From NCBI GenBank assembly GCA_047632015.1, contig JBLIBC010000054.1, positions 1 to 12,126 on the forward strand: a stretch of DNA of 12,126 nucleotides, in the 5' to 3' direction. Position 1 is the first letter of the stretch. Each line of letters begins with the position of its first letter. This document shows positions 1-8,481 of this stretch, one piece after another. Both the position numbers and the translations under genes were made by a program. The notes under the pieces were generated by a model. That model did not search any database. It saw nothing but the letters and a program-made list of their open reading frames with translations, and had not been told where the DNA came from. The stretch is from JBLIAZ01 sp047632015 (GTDB lineage: Bacteria; Bacteroidota; Bacteroidia; Flavobacteriales_C; GCA-002722245).

Positions 1-1
1 T

Positions 2-3000
2 GTTACTTTAGATATTACAAGTTTGGGATACACTCCTGCAACTCATACAATTTTATGGAGCACAGGTGAATCAACTGCAAGTATTACCACTTCAGTTACT
101 GGTCAAATAGACGTAACAGTAACAGATGCAAGTGGGTGTTCAGGAACAGACGCTGTTAACATTGTGATCAACGACAATCCAAATATTTCAATCCCAAGTC
201 AGGAAATTTGTGAGGGTGATCCAGCAGCGGTATTTGATGCTGGTGCAGGTTTTGTATCTTATTCATGGACTGGAACCTGGACCGGAAGTACTCAAACTTG
301 TACTACAATAAAGCCAGGTGCTTTTAATGTGGAAGTAATAGATAACAATGGCTGTATTGCTAATACAAGTACAACATTAACATTGAATACATTGCCAGCG
401 GTGACGTTTAATGACCGTTCAATATGTCCAGGTTCTAATTCAGTGTTTGATGCAGGAGCCGGTTTTACCTATTTATGGCAAGATTCAAGTACGGATCAAA
501 CTTACACTTCGACAACTGCTGAAACCGTATTTGTCACCATTACTGACGGTAATAATTGTATTGCACATGATACGGCTTTGGTTAGTTTGCAAAGTGCACT
601 TCAAGTTAACATTGGTGATGATCAAAATTTATGTCCAGGAGAAGCAGCTATTTACACTGTTACAAACTCTGGATATACTACTGCATCGAATACTATTACT
701 TGGAATACGGGTGCCGCCACAGACTCAATAAATGTAAATAGTACTTCGCAAGTAGTTGTTGTAGTAACGGACCAGCAAGGCTGTATTGGAACTGATACAG
801 CTGAAGTTGTTGTGAGTAATATGCCGAAACCAAATGCGCAAAGTTTTACTATTTGCCAAGGTGATCCGGAGGTTGAATTTGATGCAGGAGCTGGTTATGC
901 TACCTATTTGTGGGAATATTCCGATAATGCATCAGCTACAACAAAATCTCAGGTAGGAACAACAAGAAAGTATAGGACAAATATCCAGGGATTCTATTTG
1001 TTGAGTGTATCAGATTTCAATAACTGCAGAGATTCTGTTGGAAACAATCTTGTGACCGACGACAGACCCAACGTTAACTTACGCGCCGACAAAAGTCTTT
1101 GTATGGGATCTTCTGTTGATTTTGACGCTAAAAACCCAGGTGCAACATACGAATGGCATGATGGATCAAGTAGTCAAACATTCACGGCTAATCAAGCTGG
1201 ATCAGTATACGTTACTGTGACAAGTACTAATGGTTGTGTAGGTAGTGATACAGCAATCGTAACCGTTCCCCCAGGTTTAACTGTCGATTTAGGTCCTGAT
1301 CAATTTGTTTGTCAAGGAAATTCCTTCACTCTCCGTAGTGATTATGATGCTGTAACAAATACAGTGTTGTGGAGCACGGGAGAAAGTACTGAAAACATCA
1401 CGGTATCAGCAACAAGTACTGTTTATGTGGAAGTTTCTGATGCTGGTGGATGTGCAGGATTTGACACGGTACTTGTAACTATAAATCCTAATCCTGTTGT
1501 TTCATTGCAAGATTTGGTAATTTGTGAAGGTGATCCAGCCATGTCTTTTGATGCTGGGACTGGAACAGGTTGGAGCTATGCATGGAGTGGAGATATAATA
1601 ACTGGGACAACTTTAACTAATTCCAGCTACAGTTCAAGTACAGCTGGTACATTCAATTGCACTGTAACTGATGCCAATTCATGTACCGGGACATCTTCAG
1701 CAACGCTTGTGGTAAACATACTACCAACGGTGGAACTTGGAGATACTGTAAAAGTTTGTCCAGGAATAACTTCCACTTTTGATGCTATTGGCACAGGAAC
1801 AATATACCAATGGAATGACAAATCTTCTGAAACAGCAAGTAGTTATACTACAAAAGATTTAGGAAATGTATGGGTACAAGTATCCAGTGCAGCAGGTTGT
1901 ATTGCAAATGATACAACCTACTTAGCATACTTACCCGCACTTGCCGTTGACTTTGGAAATGACATTCCGATTTGTGAAGGACAAAGTGCTACGTTAGTTT
2001 CAGATAGAATAGGATCAGGTTATTCTTACGATTGGAATGATGGTGTAAATACCACTGAAAGCATTACAGTTTCACCACTAGTTAGCACCACATATGAATT
2101 GTTCGTGACCGATGGAGGAGGCTGTGCAGGTTATGATACAATAAGAGTTATTGTAAATCTTAATCCGGTAATAAACATGCCACCGCAAACAATTTGTGAG
2201 GGAGATGCAGCAGTTACTTTTGATGCTGGATATCCAGGAAGTTCACATGTTTGGAGTGGTGATATTTCAGTTACTGGACAAACTCACAGTACAAATGTAG
2301 TCGAGTCTTTTACAGTAACCGTTACTGATGTAAATTCATGTATAGGTTCAGGTTCCTCATCATTGAGCGTTAACATTTTACCAGCTGTCCAAGTTAACAC
2401 TGCATCAATATGTATTGGTGATGCAGCTGTTATATTTACAGCCACATCAGCTGGAGCCACAGACTTTTTATGGAGTGAAAATGGTTCTGGAATATTAGCA
2501 ACTACATCAGGTACAAGTGCTGGAGATTATACAGTTCAAGTAACCGATGCTAATGGTTGTATAAACACTACAACCAGTGTGTTAACAGTGAACGACTTAC
2601 CAATTGTTTCAGTGAACACTGAATCAATGTGTGCTGGATCAACAGCTCAAACATTTACAGCAACGGCCCCAACAGCAAATTCATATTTGTGGAGTGAGAA
2701 TGGATCAGGAACAGCGTCTTCTACTTCAGGAAGTACTTCAGGAAAGTATACCGTTCAAGTAACCGACGCTAATAATTGTATAAACACAGCAACCGGTTTA
2801 CTAGTAGTTAATGTATTACCTGCAATTACAGTAAACAACGAGTCAATTTGTATCGGTAGTTTAGCTGCAGTATTTACAGCATCTTCTGATAGTGTTGCCG
2901 TAAGTTACTCATGGGATAATGGAGGAGGAGCTTCATCTGTTTCAGGATCTACCGATGGAGACTATGTTGTGACAGTGACAGATGAAAACGGATGTATAGG

Positions 3001-3979
3001 AACTGGAACAGGAACTTTAATAGTGCATCCACTACCAACGCCAAGCATGGGAGATAACAGAATGTGTTTTGGAGCCACGCCAGTTAGTTTTACTCCAGGT
3101 TCTCGCTACGTTAGTTACGAATGGAGTGGAGTGGCATCAGGACAGTCAACAGCAAGTGTTACTGATTCCACTGCAGGAGAATACACAGTATTGGTAACCG
3201 ATGTTAATGGTTGTAAAGATTCGGTATCTGCTACCTTGACAGTAAACAGTAATCCAGTAGTATACTTAGGTGGCGACTTGATTATTTGTGAAGGAGAATC
3301 AGTGATAGTTGGTGATCCTTCATTTGATGGAAATCCTGAAACCTTGAAATGGGATATTAGTAGCTCAAGTCAATACTTGACATTAGATTCATCAGGTACT
3401 TATAAGTTAACTGTGACTGACGTAAATGGATGTTTCGGGGAAGACAGCATGTTACTGACAGTAAACCCAATTCCGACTTTTACCAAGTCTGCGGATACCG
3501 TAGTTTGTTTTGAAACAATCGGAAATTTAAGTTTAGCTGTTGAAACGAATACAAGAAATGACATCGTTTGGGAAATGGGATCAACGTTTCAAGAAATTGA
3601 AATTGCGGCCAGCGGTAGTTATGTATTTACAATCATTACAGCAGCAACATCATGTGAAATAACTGATACTATATTAGTTGCTGAAAGATGTACTTCTACC
3701 ATTTTTGTTCCAAATGCCTTCAGTCCAAACGCCGATGGTACTAACGATTTATTCTTTGCTGAAGGAGTTAATATCAAAGATTTTCAATTTTATATTTTCA
3801 ACAGATGGGGAGAAGAGATATTTACAGCTGATGATATCCATAAGGGTTGGGATGGGACTTATAAGGGAAGAATTGTACAGAATGATGTATATGTATGGAA
3901 AATGTATTACAGCACCGAGGAAGACTACGGGGGTAGGAAAAAGAGAACGCAAACAGGTACAGTTACAGTAGTTAGATAA
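2..3979 (+). CDS. Giant T9SS-secreted adhesin with Ig/PKD-like repeats and gliding-motility C-terminal domain (5' partial)
   Basis: The reading frame is open to the left edge (first full codon at 2), so the TTG at 23 is not the start; N-terminus and signal peptide lie outside the window. Over 1,320 residues are visible, ending at TAA 3977-3979. About 17 modules of ~72 residues each carry one Cys near the start (IC-E/P-G type) and a second 44-57 residues later in a TD-x-NGC motif, probably a disulfide pair. The modules are rich in Thr, Ser, Val and Asp and poor in Lys/Arg, as in extracellular beta-sandwich repeats. The last ~95 residues (from about 3692) contain VPNAFSPNADGTND, FNRWG and WDGTYKG, hallmarks of the CHU_C/TIGR04131 gliding-motility-associated domain, a type B T9SS sorting signal. 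Inferred: exported by T9SS and displayed or released as an adhesin or gliding-related surface protein; the ligand is unknown. No PorP/SprF-type partner is visible downstream. Confidence 0.9.
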   Translation, partial: VTLDITSLGYTPATHTILWSTGESTASITTSVTGQIDVTVTDASGCSGTDAVNIVINDNPNISIPSQEICEGDPAAVFDAGAGFVSYSWTGTWTGSTQTCTTIKPGAFNVEVIDNNGCIANTSTTLTLNTLPAVTFNDRSICPGSNSVFDAGAGFTYLWQDSSTDQTYTSTTAETVFVTITDGNNCIAHDTALVSLQSALQVNIGDDQNLCPGEAAIYTVTNSGYTTASNTITWNTGAATDSINVNSTSQVVVVVTDQQGCIGTDTAEVVVSNMPKPNAQSFTICQGDPEVEFDAGAGYATYLWEYSDNASATTKSQVGTTRKYRTNIQGFYLLSVSDFNNCRDSVGNNLVTDDRPNVNLRADKSLCMGSSVDFDAKNPGATYEWHDGSSSQTFTANQAGSVYVTVTSTNGCVGSDTAIVTVPPGLTVDLGPDQFVCQGNSFTLRSDYDAVTNTVLWSTGESTENITVSATSTVYVEVSDAGGCAGFDTVLVTINPNPVVSLQDLVICEGDPAMSFDAGTGTGWSYAWSGDIITGTTLTNSSYSSSTAGTFNCTVTDANSCTGTSSATLVVNILPTVELGDTVKVCPGITSTFDAIGTGTIYQWNDKSSETASSYTTKDLGNVWVQVSSAAGCIANDTTYLAYLPALAVDFGNDIPICEGQSATLVSDRIGSGYSYDWNDGVNTTESITVSPLVSTTYELFVTDGGGCAGYDTIRVIVNLNPVINMPPQTICEGDAAVTFDAGYPGSSHVWSGDISVTGQTHSTNVVESFTVTVTDVNSCIGSGSSSLSVNILPAVQVNTASICIGDAAVIFTATSAGATDFLWSENGSGILATTSGTSAGDYTVQVTDANGCINTTTSVLTVNDLPIVSVNTESMCAGSTAQTFTATAPTANSYLWSENGSGTASSTSGSTSGKYTVQVTDANNCINTATGLLVVNVLPAITVNNESICIGSLAAVFTASSDSVAVSYSWDNGGGASSVSGSTDGDYVVTVTDENGCIGTGTGTLIVHPLPTPSMGDNRMCFGATPVSFTPGSRYVSYEWSGVASGQSTASVTDSTAGEYTVLVTDVNGCKDSVSATLTVNSNPVVYLGGDLIICEGESVIVGDPSFDGNPETLKWDISSSSQYLTLDSSGTYKLTVTDVNGCFGEDSMLLTVNPIPTFTKSADTVVCFETIGNLSLAVETNTRNDIVWEMGSTFQEIEIAASGSYVFTIITAATSCEITDTILVAERCTSTIFVPNAFSPNADGTNDLFFAEGVNIKDFQFYIFNRWGEEIFTADDIHKGWDGTYKGRIVQNDVYVWKMYYSTEEDYGGRKKRTQTGTVTVVR
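182..2167 (+). repeat. Three tandem three-module (A-B-C) super-repeats inside the adhesin gene
   Basis: Three consecutive blocks at 182-829, 830-1495 and 1496-2167 (216, 222 and 224 codons) each contain the same ordered trio. Type A has IC-E/Q-GDP followed by FDAG. Type B has a C-P/M-G start and FDA, and ends in a short Leu-terminated linker (LQSAL, VPPGL, LPAL). Type C starts with V-x-x-G-x-D and mostly has a T/L-W-S/N-TG core, ending in a Pro-terminated linker. Before block 1 lies the tail of another type C module (LWSTGESTASI near 53-90). After block 3 comes a further type A module (2168-2383). The pattern is read from the protein; nucleotide identity between blocks is clearly lower. Confidence 0.75.
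2168..3475 (+). repeat. Run of six near-uniform 72-73-codon single modules in the adhesin gene
   Basis: Modules at 2168-2383, 2384-2602, 2603-2821, 2822-3037, 3038-3256 and 3257-3475 are 72, 73, 73, 72, 73 and 73 codons long. They have a first Cys near residue 10 and a second 48-49 residues later. The second and third are the closest pair, both with WSENGSG and YTVQVTDAN, followed by CIN. A seventh, degenerate module (3476-3691) has lost the usual TD-x-NGC signature but keeps both cysteines, and it leads into the sorting domain. Confidence 0.8.
3692..3976 (+). other. Type B T9SS / gliding-motility-associated C-terminal domain (CHU_C-like) coding segment
   Basis: This segment encodes the final ~95 residues of the adhesin. 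Recognisable motifs in order are VPNAFSPNADGTNDLF, IFNRWGEEIF, GWDGTYKG and a closing basic and Thr/Val-rich strand (KKRTQTGTVTVVR). In Bacteroidota this domain directs secretion by the type IX system (family knowledge). Type B domains usually depend on a SprF/PorP-like partner, and none is encoded in this window. Confidence 0.9.
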
Positions 3980-3995
3980 TATTTAATTTACTTGA

Positions 3996-4532
3996 CTAGT
4001 CAACCGAACAGTTTTCATTTTTCCATTTTTTGATTTCTTCTGAAAAATTGATGTTTTTACTTAAGTCAGCAAATTCTTTTTTATCCTGAAGAGTCAATTC
4101 TTTTCGTAATTTCCCTAAAGCAAATCTCCTAATTTCATTTTCCGAAGTTAATGTTAATCCAGGCACATGGGACGGCTTACCATTTTCATCAATAGCTACG
4201 AATGTAAAATAAGACGAATTAGTATGCTTGACTGTTTTTGTTTTTATGTTTTCGGCAATCACTTTAATGCCCACAATTAGCGAAGATTTTCCAACATAAT
4301 TTACACTTGCTTTAAGCGAAACTAAATCTCCCACATTGACTGCAGCTAAAAAATCAACTCCAGACACGGACGCAGTGACACAATACTGTTCAGCATGTTT
4401 GGTGGCACAAACATAAGCCACTTTATCCATCAACGATAAAATTATTCCTCCGTGCACTTTTCCTCCAAAATTGGCATACGATGGAATCATTAATTCAGTA
4501 AGTGTGGTCGCAGACTCAGATATGTGTTTCAT
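3996..4532 (-). CDS. Acyl-CoA thioesterase, hotdog fold (YciA/BACH-like)
   Basis: This 178-residue cytoplasmic enzyme is predicted to hydrolyse acyl-CoA to free fatty acid and CoA. The diagnostic segment lies at residues 21-37, where N-FGGKVHGGIILSLMD matches the catalytic helix of the hotdog acyl-CoA hydrolase family (COG1607). Asn21 and Asp36 are the likely catalytic positions. A single hotdog domain covers about residues 8-125. The remaining ~50 residues are charged and helical, longer than in minimal YciA proteins. ATG at 4530-4532 places the motif at the usual distance from the N-terminus. Its stop lies 16 bp from the stop of the convergent adhesin gene, and no strong intrinsic terminator is visible between them. 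A 198-bp gap upstream suggests its own promoter, but I could not identify one. Chain-length preference cannot be read from the sequence. Confidence 0.88.
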   Translation of the reverse strand: MKHISESATTLTELMIPSYANFGGKVHGGIILSLMDKVAYVCATKHAEQYCVTASVSGVDFLAAVNVGDLVSLKASVNYVGKSSLIVGIKVIAENIKTKTVKHTNSSYFTFVAIDENGKPSHVPGLTLTSENEIRRFALGKLRKELTLQDKKEFADLSKNINFSEEIKKWKNENCSVD

Positions 4533-4730
4533 TTTGAAGTGTTTTAATATAAACGATGCTTTAAAGGTAAATTAATTATTATTAACCTCAGAAGCATGAA
4601 AGAAAACGCTTTAGTTGAAAGATTGTTTTGGATGTACTCGCTTCTTATTTTGAAATGACAGACATTGATAATTTTGAAAATCCGTAAAAAATAAGAACAA
4701 GTTGCAATTCATTTCACAATTGATTATGCA

Positions 4731-7415
4731 CTATTCTAATACTTTAGTTTCGGTTTCAATTTCAATTACTTCCAGCACTACAAACTCACCATTTTCCCAT
4801 GCGTCAAGCACAGATTGGTTGGTTTCTCCTTCAATAATCTCGTTAATTAGTTTTTGAATTAACGCTTCTTTTTCCAATAACTCTTGCTCCTTTTCTTGAA
4901 GCATTTTTAAATCGTGGTTTTTCCCTTTACTAGAGCTTTTTTTGTCAGTAATATCTTTGCGAATGTCTTCTAGTCTTTTCAAATGAACCTTGTGTAGTTC
5001 ATGAATAGCAAGGCCCGCGTCTCGACGGATGTCTTTGTCGTTGTCGTAAATCGCCATTTCCTTTAATTGTTTCATGCCTTTCCATATGAATTCATGACTT
5101 TTTATACTCAGGTATTTCCTGTAGTATTCAAGAATTGCCTTTTTGTAATACCCTTCAGTCAAATCGAGAGCCTTCATGTAAAACTTAATTTTACTCTCAT
5201 CTGTAACGTCCTCATACAATTTACTCAGCGTATACAAAGTCCTTGAATCGTCAGTCTTTTCCATATCAATGGCCCGCAGCAAAGCATCCTCTCTTTTGAT
5301 TTTATATAAAGCCTTAATCGCGGCATTATTCACCAAGTACGACGAATCATCCAAAGCTTTTTTATACAAAGGAATCAAAGTCGAATCCTCTTTATAGTGT
5401 TTGGATAACATCTTGATTGCAGTGGCTCTTACTTTCGATACCTGATCACTTTCGCTCGCTAACATCAACTTATCTTTGTATTCGTCCGTACCAGCCTCAT
5501 TGGTTTCTCCTAAAAAGGACAAGGAGATTCTACGAAAAGCTTCCAAAGTATCCTTGCTGGCGGCTTGTAACACTTCCCATGCAACAGCACTAGTGTCACC
5601 TTTAATTGCTTTTAAGGCCAATATTTTGTCCTTGTAATGTTTGCTGTTGTTGAAAACAAACAATGCTTGCTCAGCACTGTAATGTTCCTCCACTTCACCA
5701 CAAAAACCCATGTCAGGGTCAATTCCCATCCAATCAACATCGTCATTTACGATAAAAATGAATTCGTGATTTAGTGAGTTCACTTGCACTTTTTCTTTTC
5801 TGACATTAGGACCTTCGTATATTGCCAAAGTAAGTGGCAAATCAAATAATCCAATTCCTTGCTCAACTTGCACTTGACTAATGTTTACAATTAAAGAATC
5901 GGATTGTACTTGATGTGTAATTTTCAGTACAGGGTGTCCTTTTTCCATAAACCATTGGTTAAAGTACCAATTCAAATCAGTACCTGTGACTTCCTCAAAA
6001 GCCATTCTTAAGTTGTGAATTTCAGCTGTTTTATATTGATTGGTTTGCAAGTACAATTTTAACCCTTCAAAAAATGCATCGTCTCCAATGTATTTTCTCA
6101 ATTGGTGGAGTACCAACGCACCTTTTTCATAAGAATGTCGGTTAAACATATCTTCCTTGTGTTTGAAATGAAAGTTGACAATGGGTTTCCATGGTTCGTC
6201 ATTCAAATATTTTAGCAAATCAATGTACAAATGTCTTTCTGCATAAAGTTTTCCGTAATAATGTTCCTTCCACAAATATTCACCGTAAGTGGCAAATGAT
6301 TCATTTAAAGTTAAATTTGACCATGACTCACAAGTAACTAAATCCCCAAACCAATGGTGGAATAATTCATGAGCAATGATGTCTTCGTAATTTGCGTCAA
6401 TCAATTGACGTTTGTTCCTCATCACAAAATCACCGTAAATTGTAGCGGATGTATTTTCCATTGCACCCGACACGTAATCCCTCACAACAATTTGTGAAAA
6501 CTTGCTCCAAGGATATTTAACACCTAGTTTATTGGAGAAAAACTCCAACATCAACGGTGTATTTCCAAACACTAACCTGGCATCAGCTGAATCCTTTGGT
6601 TCTACATAGTAGTTTACAGGGATTCCTTCCCAAGTATCTTCAATCACCGCATAATCTCCAATAGCCATCATGAACAAATAGGGTGCGTGCTTTTTATCTT
6701 GCTTCCAATAATCTGTTCTTGTGTTGTCATCGTTTTCGATTGAGCTGATTAACGAGCCATTACTTAATGTTTTGTATTTGCTTTTTGTGGTGATGTAAAT
6801 CTCTTGCGTGCATTTCTCGTTTGGAGCATCAATAGTGGGAAACCAGCATGAAGACGCCTCTGTTTCACCTTGTGTCCAAATTTGTTGTGCTTTTACTTTG
6901 TTTCGACCGAGTGGATTTATAAAATACAAACCTTTAGCTTCCCTTATCGCGTGACTTCCTGCGCTTTTTACCTCGTTAGGTTTGGATACATAATCAATCA
7001 ATAATTTTAAGGTGTCTAACCTGGTGTATTCCTTCCCTAATTTGATGTTCACCTTTACGGAGTCATAATCAAAACTCAATTTTTTCTTGCTTCCGTCATT
7101 TTTCAAAAGCGAAATAAGTTTGATGTCCATTGCTTTGGCATCTAAAACTAAGGTGTCACTTGCATAAAAATAAGGACGTAAAGTCAATTCAGCTGTTCCG
7201 TTTAATTGCTGTTTTTCCCAATCAAAAGCTACTTTCAGTTTGGTGTGTATTAAATCAAATCCTCGTATGTAGGATTTTTGATATTCTTCATTTGCTTCCC
7301 ATTTTTCATAATTGCTAGGAGTGCTGTTGGAAGGACCATTTGTTTTGAATAAGTTACACCCACTAAGAGCAATGATTAAAACAGCGACAACTGCTTTGAT
7401 GAAATTTTTAAACAT
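4731..7415 (-). CDS. M1 family metallo-aminopeptidase, lipoprotein with C-terminal helical repeats
   Basis: This 894-residue zinc aminopeptidase is predicted to remove N-terminal residues from peptides at the cell envelope. A short signal peptide ends in the lipobox LSGC, so Cys20 is the lipidation site. The order is an N-terminal beta domain (about 45-250), then the catalytic domain with GAMEN (317-321), HELFH (349-353), WFGDLVT, the third zinc ligand Glu372 exactly 18 residues after His353, and the transition-state Tyr429 in SYEKGA. All active-site residues are intact. From about 590 to 800 the chain becomes helical and HEAT-like (alternating Leu/Ala helices, many Lys/Asp). A Lys/Glu-rich coiled coil follows at about 810-865, then an acidic tail. 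The start is 12 bp after the pheS stop, so co-transcription with pheS is likely. Substrate specificity is not deducible. Confidence 0.93.
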   Translation of the reverse strand: MFKNFIKAVVAVLIIALSGCNLFKTNGPSNSTPSNYEKWEANEEYQKSYIRGFDLIHTKLKVAFDWEKQQLNGTAELTLRPYFYASDTLVLDAKAMDIKLISLLKNDGSKKKLSFDYDSVKVNIKLGKEYTRLDTLKLLIDYVSKPNEVKSAGSHAIREAKGLYFINPLGRNKVKAQQIWTQGETEASSCWFPTIDAPNEKCTQEIYITTKSKYKTLSNGSLISSIENDDNTRTDYWKQDKKHAPYLFMMAIGDYAVIEDTWEGIPVNYYVEPKDSADARLVFGNTPLMLEFFSNKLGVKYPWSKFSQIVVRDYVSGAMENTSATIYGDFVMRNKRQLIDANYEDIIAHELFHHWFGDLVTCESWSNLTLNESFATYGEYLWKEHYYGKLYAERHLYIDLLKYLNDEPWKPIVNFHFKHKEDMFNRHSYEKGALVLHQLRKYIGDDAFFEGLKLYLQTNQYKTAEIHNLRMAFEEVTGTDLNWYFNQWFMEKGHPVLKITHQVQSDSLIVNISQVQVEQGIGLFDLPLTLAIYEGPNVRKEKVQVNSLNHEFIFIVNDDVDWMGIDPDMGFCGEVEEHYSAEQALFVFNNSKHYKDKILALKAIKGDTSAVAWEVLQAASKDTLEAFRRISLSFLGETNEAGTDEYKDKLMLASESDQVSKVRATAIKMLSKHYKEDSTLIPLYKKALDDSSYLVNNAAIKALYKIKREDALLRAIDMEKTDDSRTLYTLSKLYEDVTDESKIKFYMKALDLTEGYYKKAILEYYRKYLSIKSHEFIWKGMKQLKEMAIYDNDKDIRRDAGLAIHELHKVHLKRLEDIRKDITDKKSSSKGKNHDLKMLQEKEQELLEKEALIQKLINEIIEGETNQSVLDAWENGEFVVLEVIEIETETKVLE

Positions 7416-7427
7416 GGTTCAATTGAA

Positions 7428-8447
7428 TTATAAGGCTGACTTAAACTGATTTAAAAAGCGCACGTCATTTTCTGAATACAGCCTTAAATCCTTTACTTGG
7501 TATTTTAATTGAGCTATTCTTTCTACGCCCATTCCAAATGCAAATCCGGAATACACTTCAGGGTCAATGCCACAGTTTTTTAAGACGTTTGGATCAACCA
7601 TTCCACAACCTAAAATTTCCAACCACCCTGTGTATTTACATACATTGCACCCCCTAGTACTGCACAAAGTACAAGAAACATCAACCTCGGCAGAAGGCTC
7701 AGTAAAGGGGAAATAAGACGGGCGCATTCTAATTTTAGCAGTTTCTCCAAATAACTCCTTGGCAAAAAAGTCCAAAGTTTGTTTTAAGTCCGCAAAGGAT
7801 ACATTTTTGTCAATGTACAATCCTTCCACTTGATGAAAAAAGCAATGTGCCCTTGCACTGATTGCCTCGTTTCTAAAAACCCTACCAGGAGTAATGGTTC
7901 TAATAGGTGGTTTTTGGTTTTCCATTACCCTAACTTGAACCGAGGAAGTATGTGTACGCAATAAAAAATCGGGGTCTTTTTCAATAAAAAAAGTATCCTG
8001 CATGTCCCGAGCTGGATGTTCCTCTGGTAAATTTAAAGCAGAGAAATTATGCCAATCGTCTTCCATCTCCGGACCTTCGGACACGTTAAAACCAATGCGT
8101 TTAAATATGTCAATGATTTGCTCTGTAACTAAACTAATAGGATGTCTGGAACCCAAGGATACATTTTCACCTGGTAACGTTAAATCTAGTTCTGAACTTT
8201 CTTCTGCCTCACTTTCTACTTCACTTTTAAATTTTTCTAACTTTTCCTGAGCTTTGTTTTTTAACTTATTAATCAACTGACCAACAGCTTTTCTTTTGCC
8301 TTCGGGTACGTTTCTAATTTCAGAAAACAAGTCCTTCAATACATTTTTTGAACCTAAAAACTTAATTCTAAAACTTTCAGCCTCGTCATTCGACTCAATT
8401 AAAAGATTTTCAATGTCTTGTTCGAATTCCTTAATTTTTTCTTCCAT
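7428..8447 (-). CDS. pheS: Phenylalanine--tRNA ligase alpha subunit
   Basis: At 339 residues this is normal for bacterial PheS, the catalytic subunit of the (alpha-beta)2 enzyme that charges tRNA-Phe. An N-terminal coiled coil (about 1-85) is followed by the class II core: motif 1 around 102-127 (HPISLVTEQ, GFNVSEGPE), motif 2 at 189-212 (RVFRNEA, HCFFHQVEGL) and motif 3 at 301-316 (GFAFGMGVERIAQLKY). A Cys pair-of-pairs, C259-x2-C262-x4-C267-x2-C270, precedes GWLEILGCGMV; I recall similar knuckles in PheS of Firmicutes and Bacteroidota, whereas the E. coli type lacks it. The ATG at 8445-8447 gives the expected N-terminus, with no clear Shine-Dalgarno sequence upstream. It sits 34 bp after the isomerase gene and 12 bp before the aminopeptidase gene. 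pheT, for the beta subunit, is not in this window. Confidence 0.97.
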   Translation of the reverse strand: MEEKIKEFEQDIENLLIESNDEAESFRIKFLGSKNVLKDLFSEIRNVPEGKRKAVGQLINKLKNKAQEKLEKFKSEVESEAEESSELDLTLPGENVSLGSRHPISLVTEQIIDIFKRIGFNVSEGPEMEDDWHNFSALNLPEEHPARDMQDTFFIEKDPDFLLRTHTSSVQVRVMENQKPPIRTITPGRVFRNEAISARAHCFFHQVEGLYIDKNVSFADLKQTLDFFAKELFGETAKIRMRPSYFPFTEPSAEVDVSCTLCSTRGCNVCKYTGWLEILGCGMVDPNVLKNCGIDPEVYSGFAFGMGVERIAQLKYQVKDLRLYSENDVRFLNQFKSAL

Positions 8448-8481
8448 GGTATCGGATATAATTCACTTTACTAAAATGCTA

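Noticed and set aside
23..25. TTG at 23 as a start codon for the adhesin.
   Set aside because: The frame continues upstream without a stop to the window edge and the sequence there is in the middle of a repeat module, so the true start lies outside the window.
411..731. 106-residue plus-strand frame inside the adhesin gene, and similar overlapping frames elsewhere (3678-3971, 10008-10322).
   Set aside because: They lie wholly within strongly supported genes in other frames and have the composition expected of out-of-frame translation.
3992..4003. Perfect 12-bp palindrome TTGACTAGTCAA at the thioesterase stop codon between convergent genes.
   Set aside because: The stem is too short with almost no loop, there is no T-run on either side, and a 12-bp palindrome can occur by chance; not supported as a terminator or operator.
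4695..4728. CAATT...AATTG repeat followed by a T-rich stretch on the minus strand after the aminopeptidase stop.
   Set aside because: A 5-bp AT-rich stem with an 8-nt loop is too weak to call a terminator.
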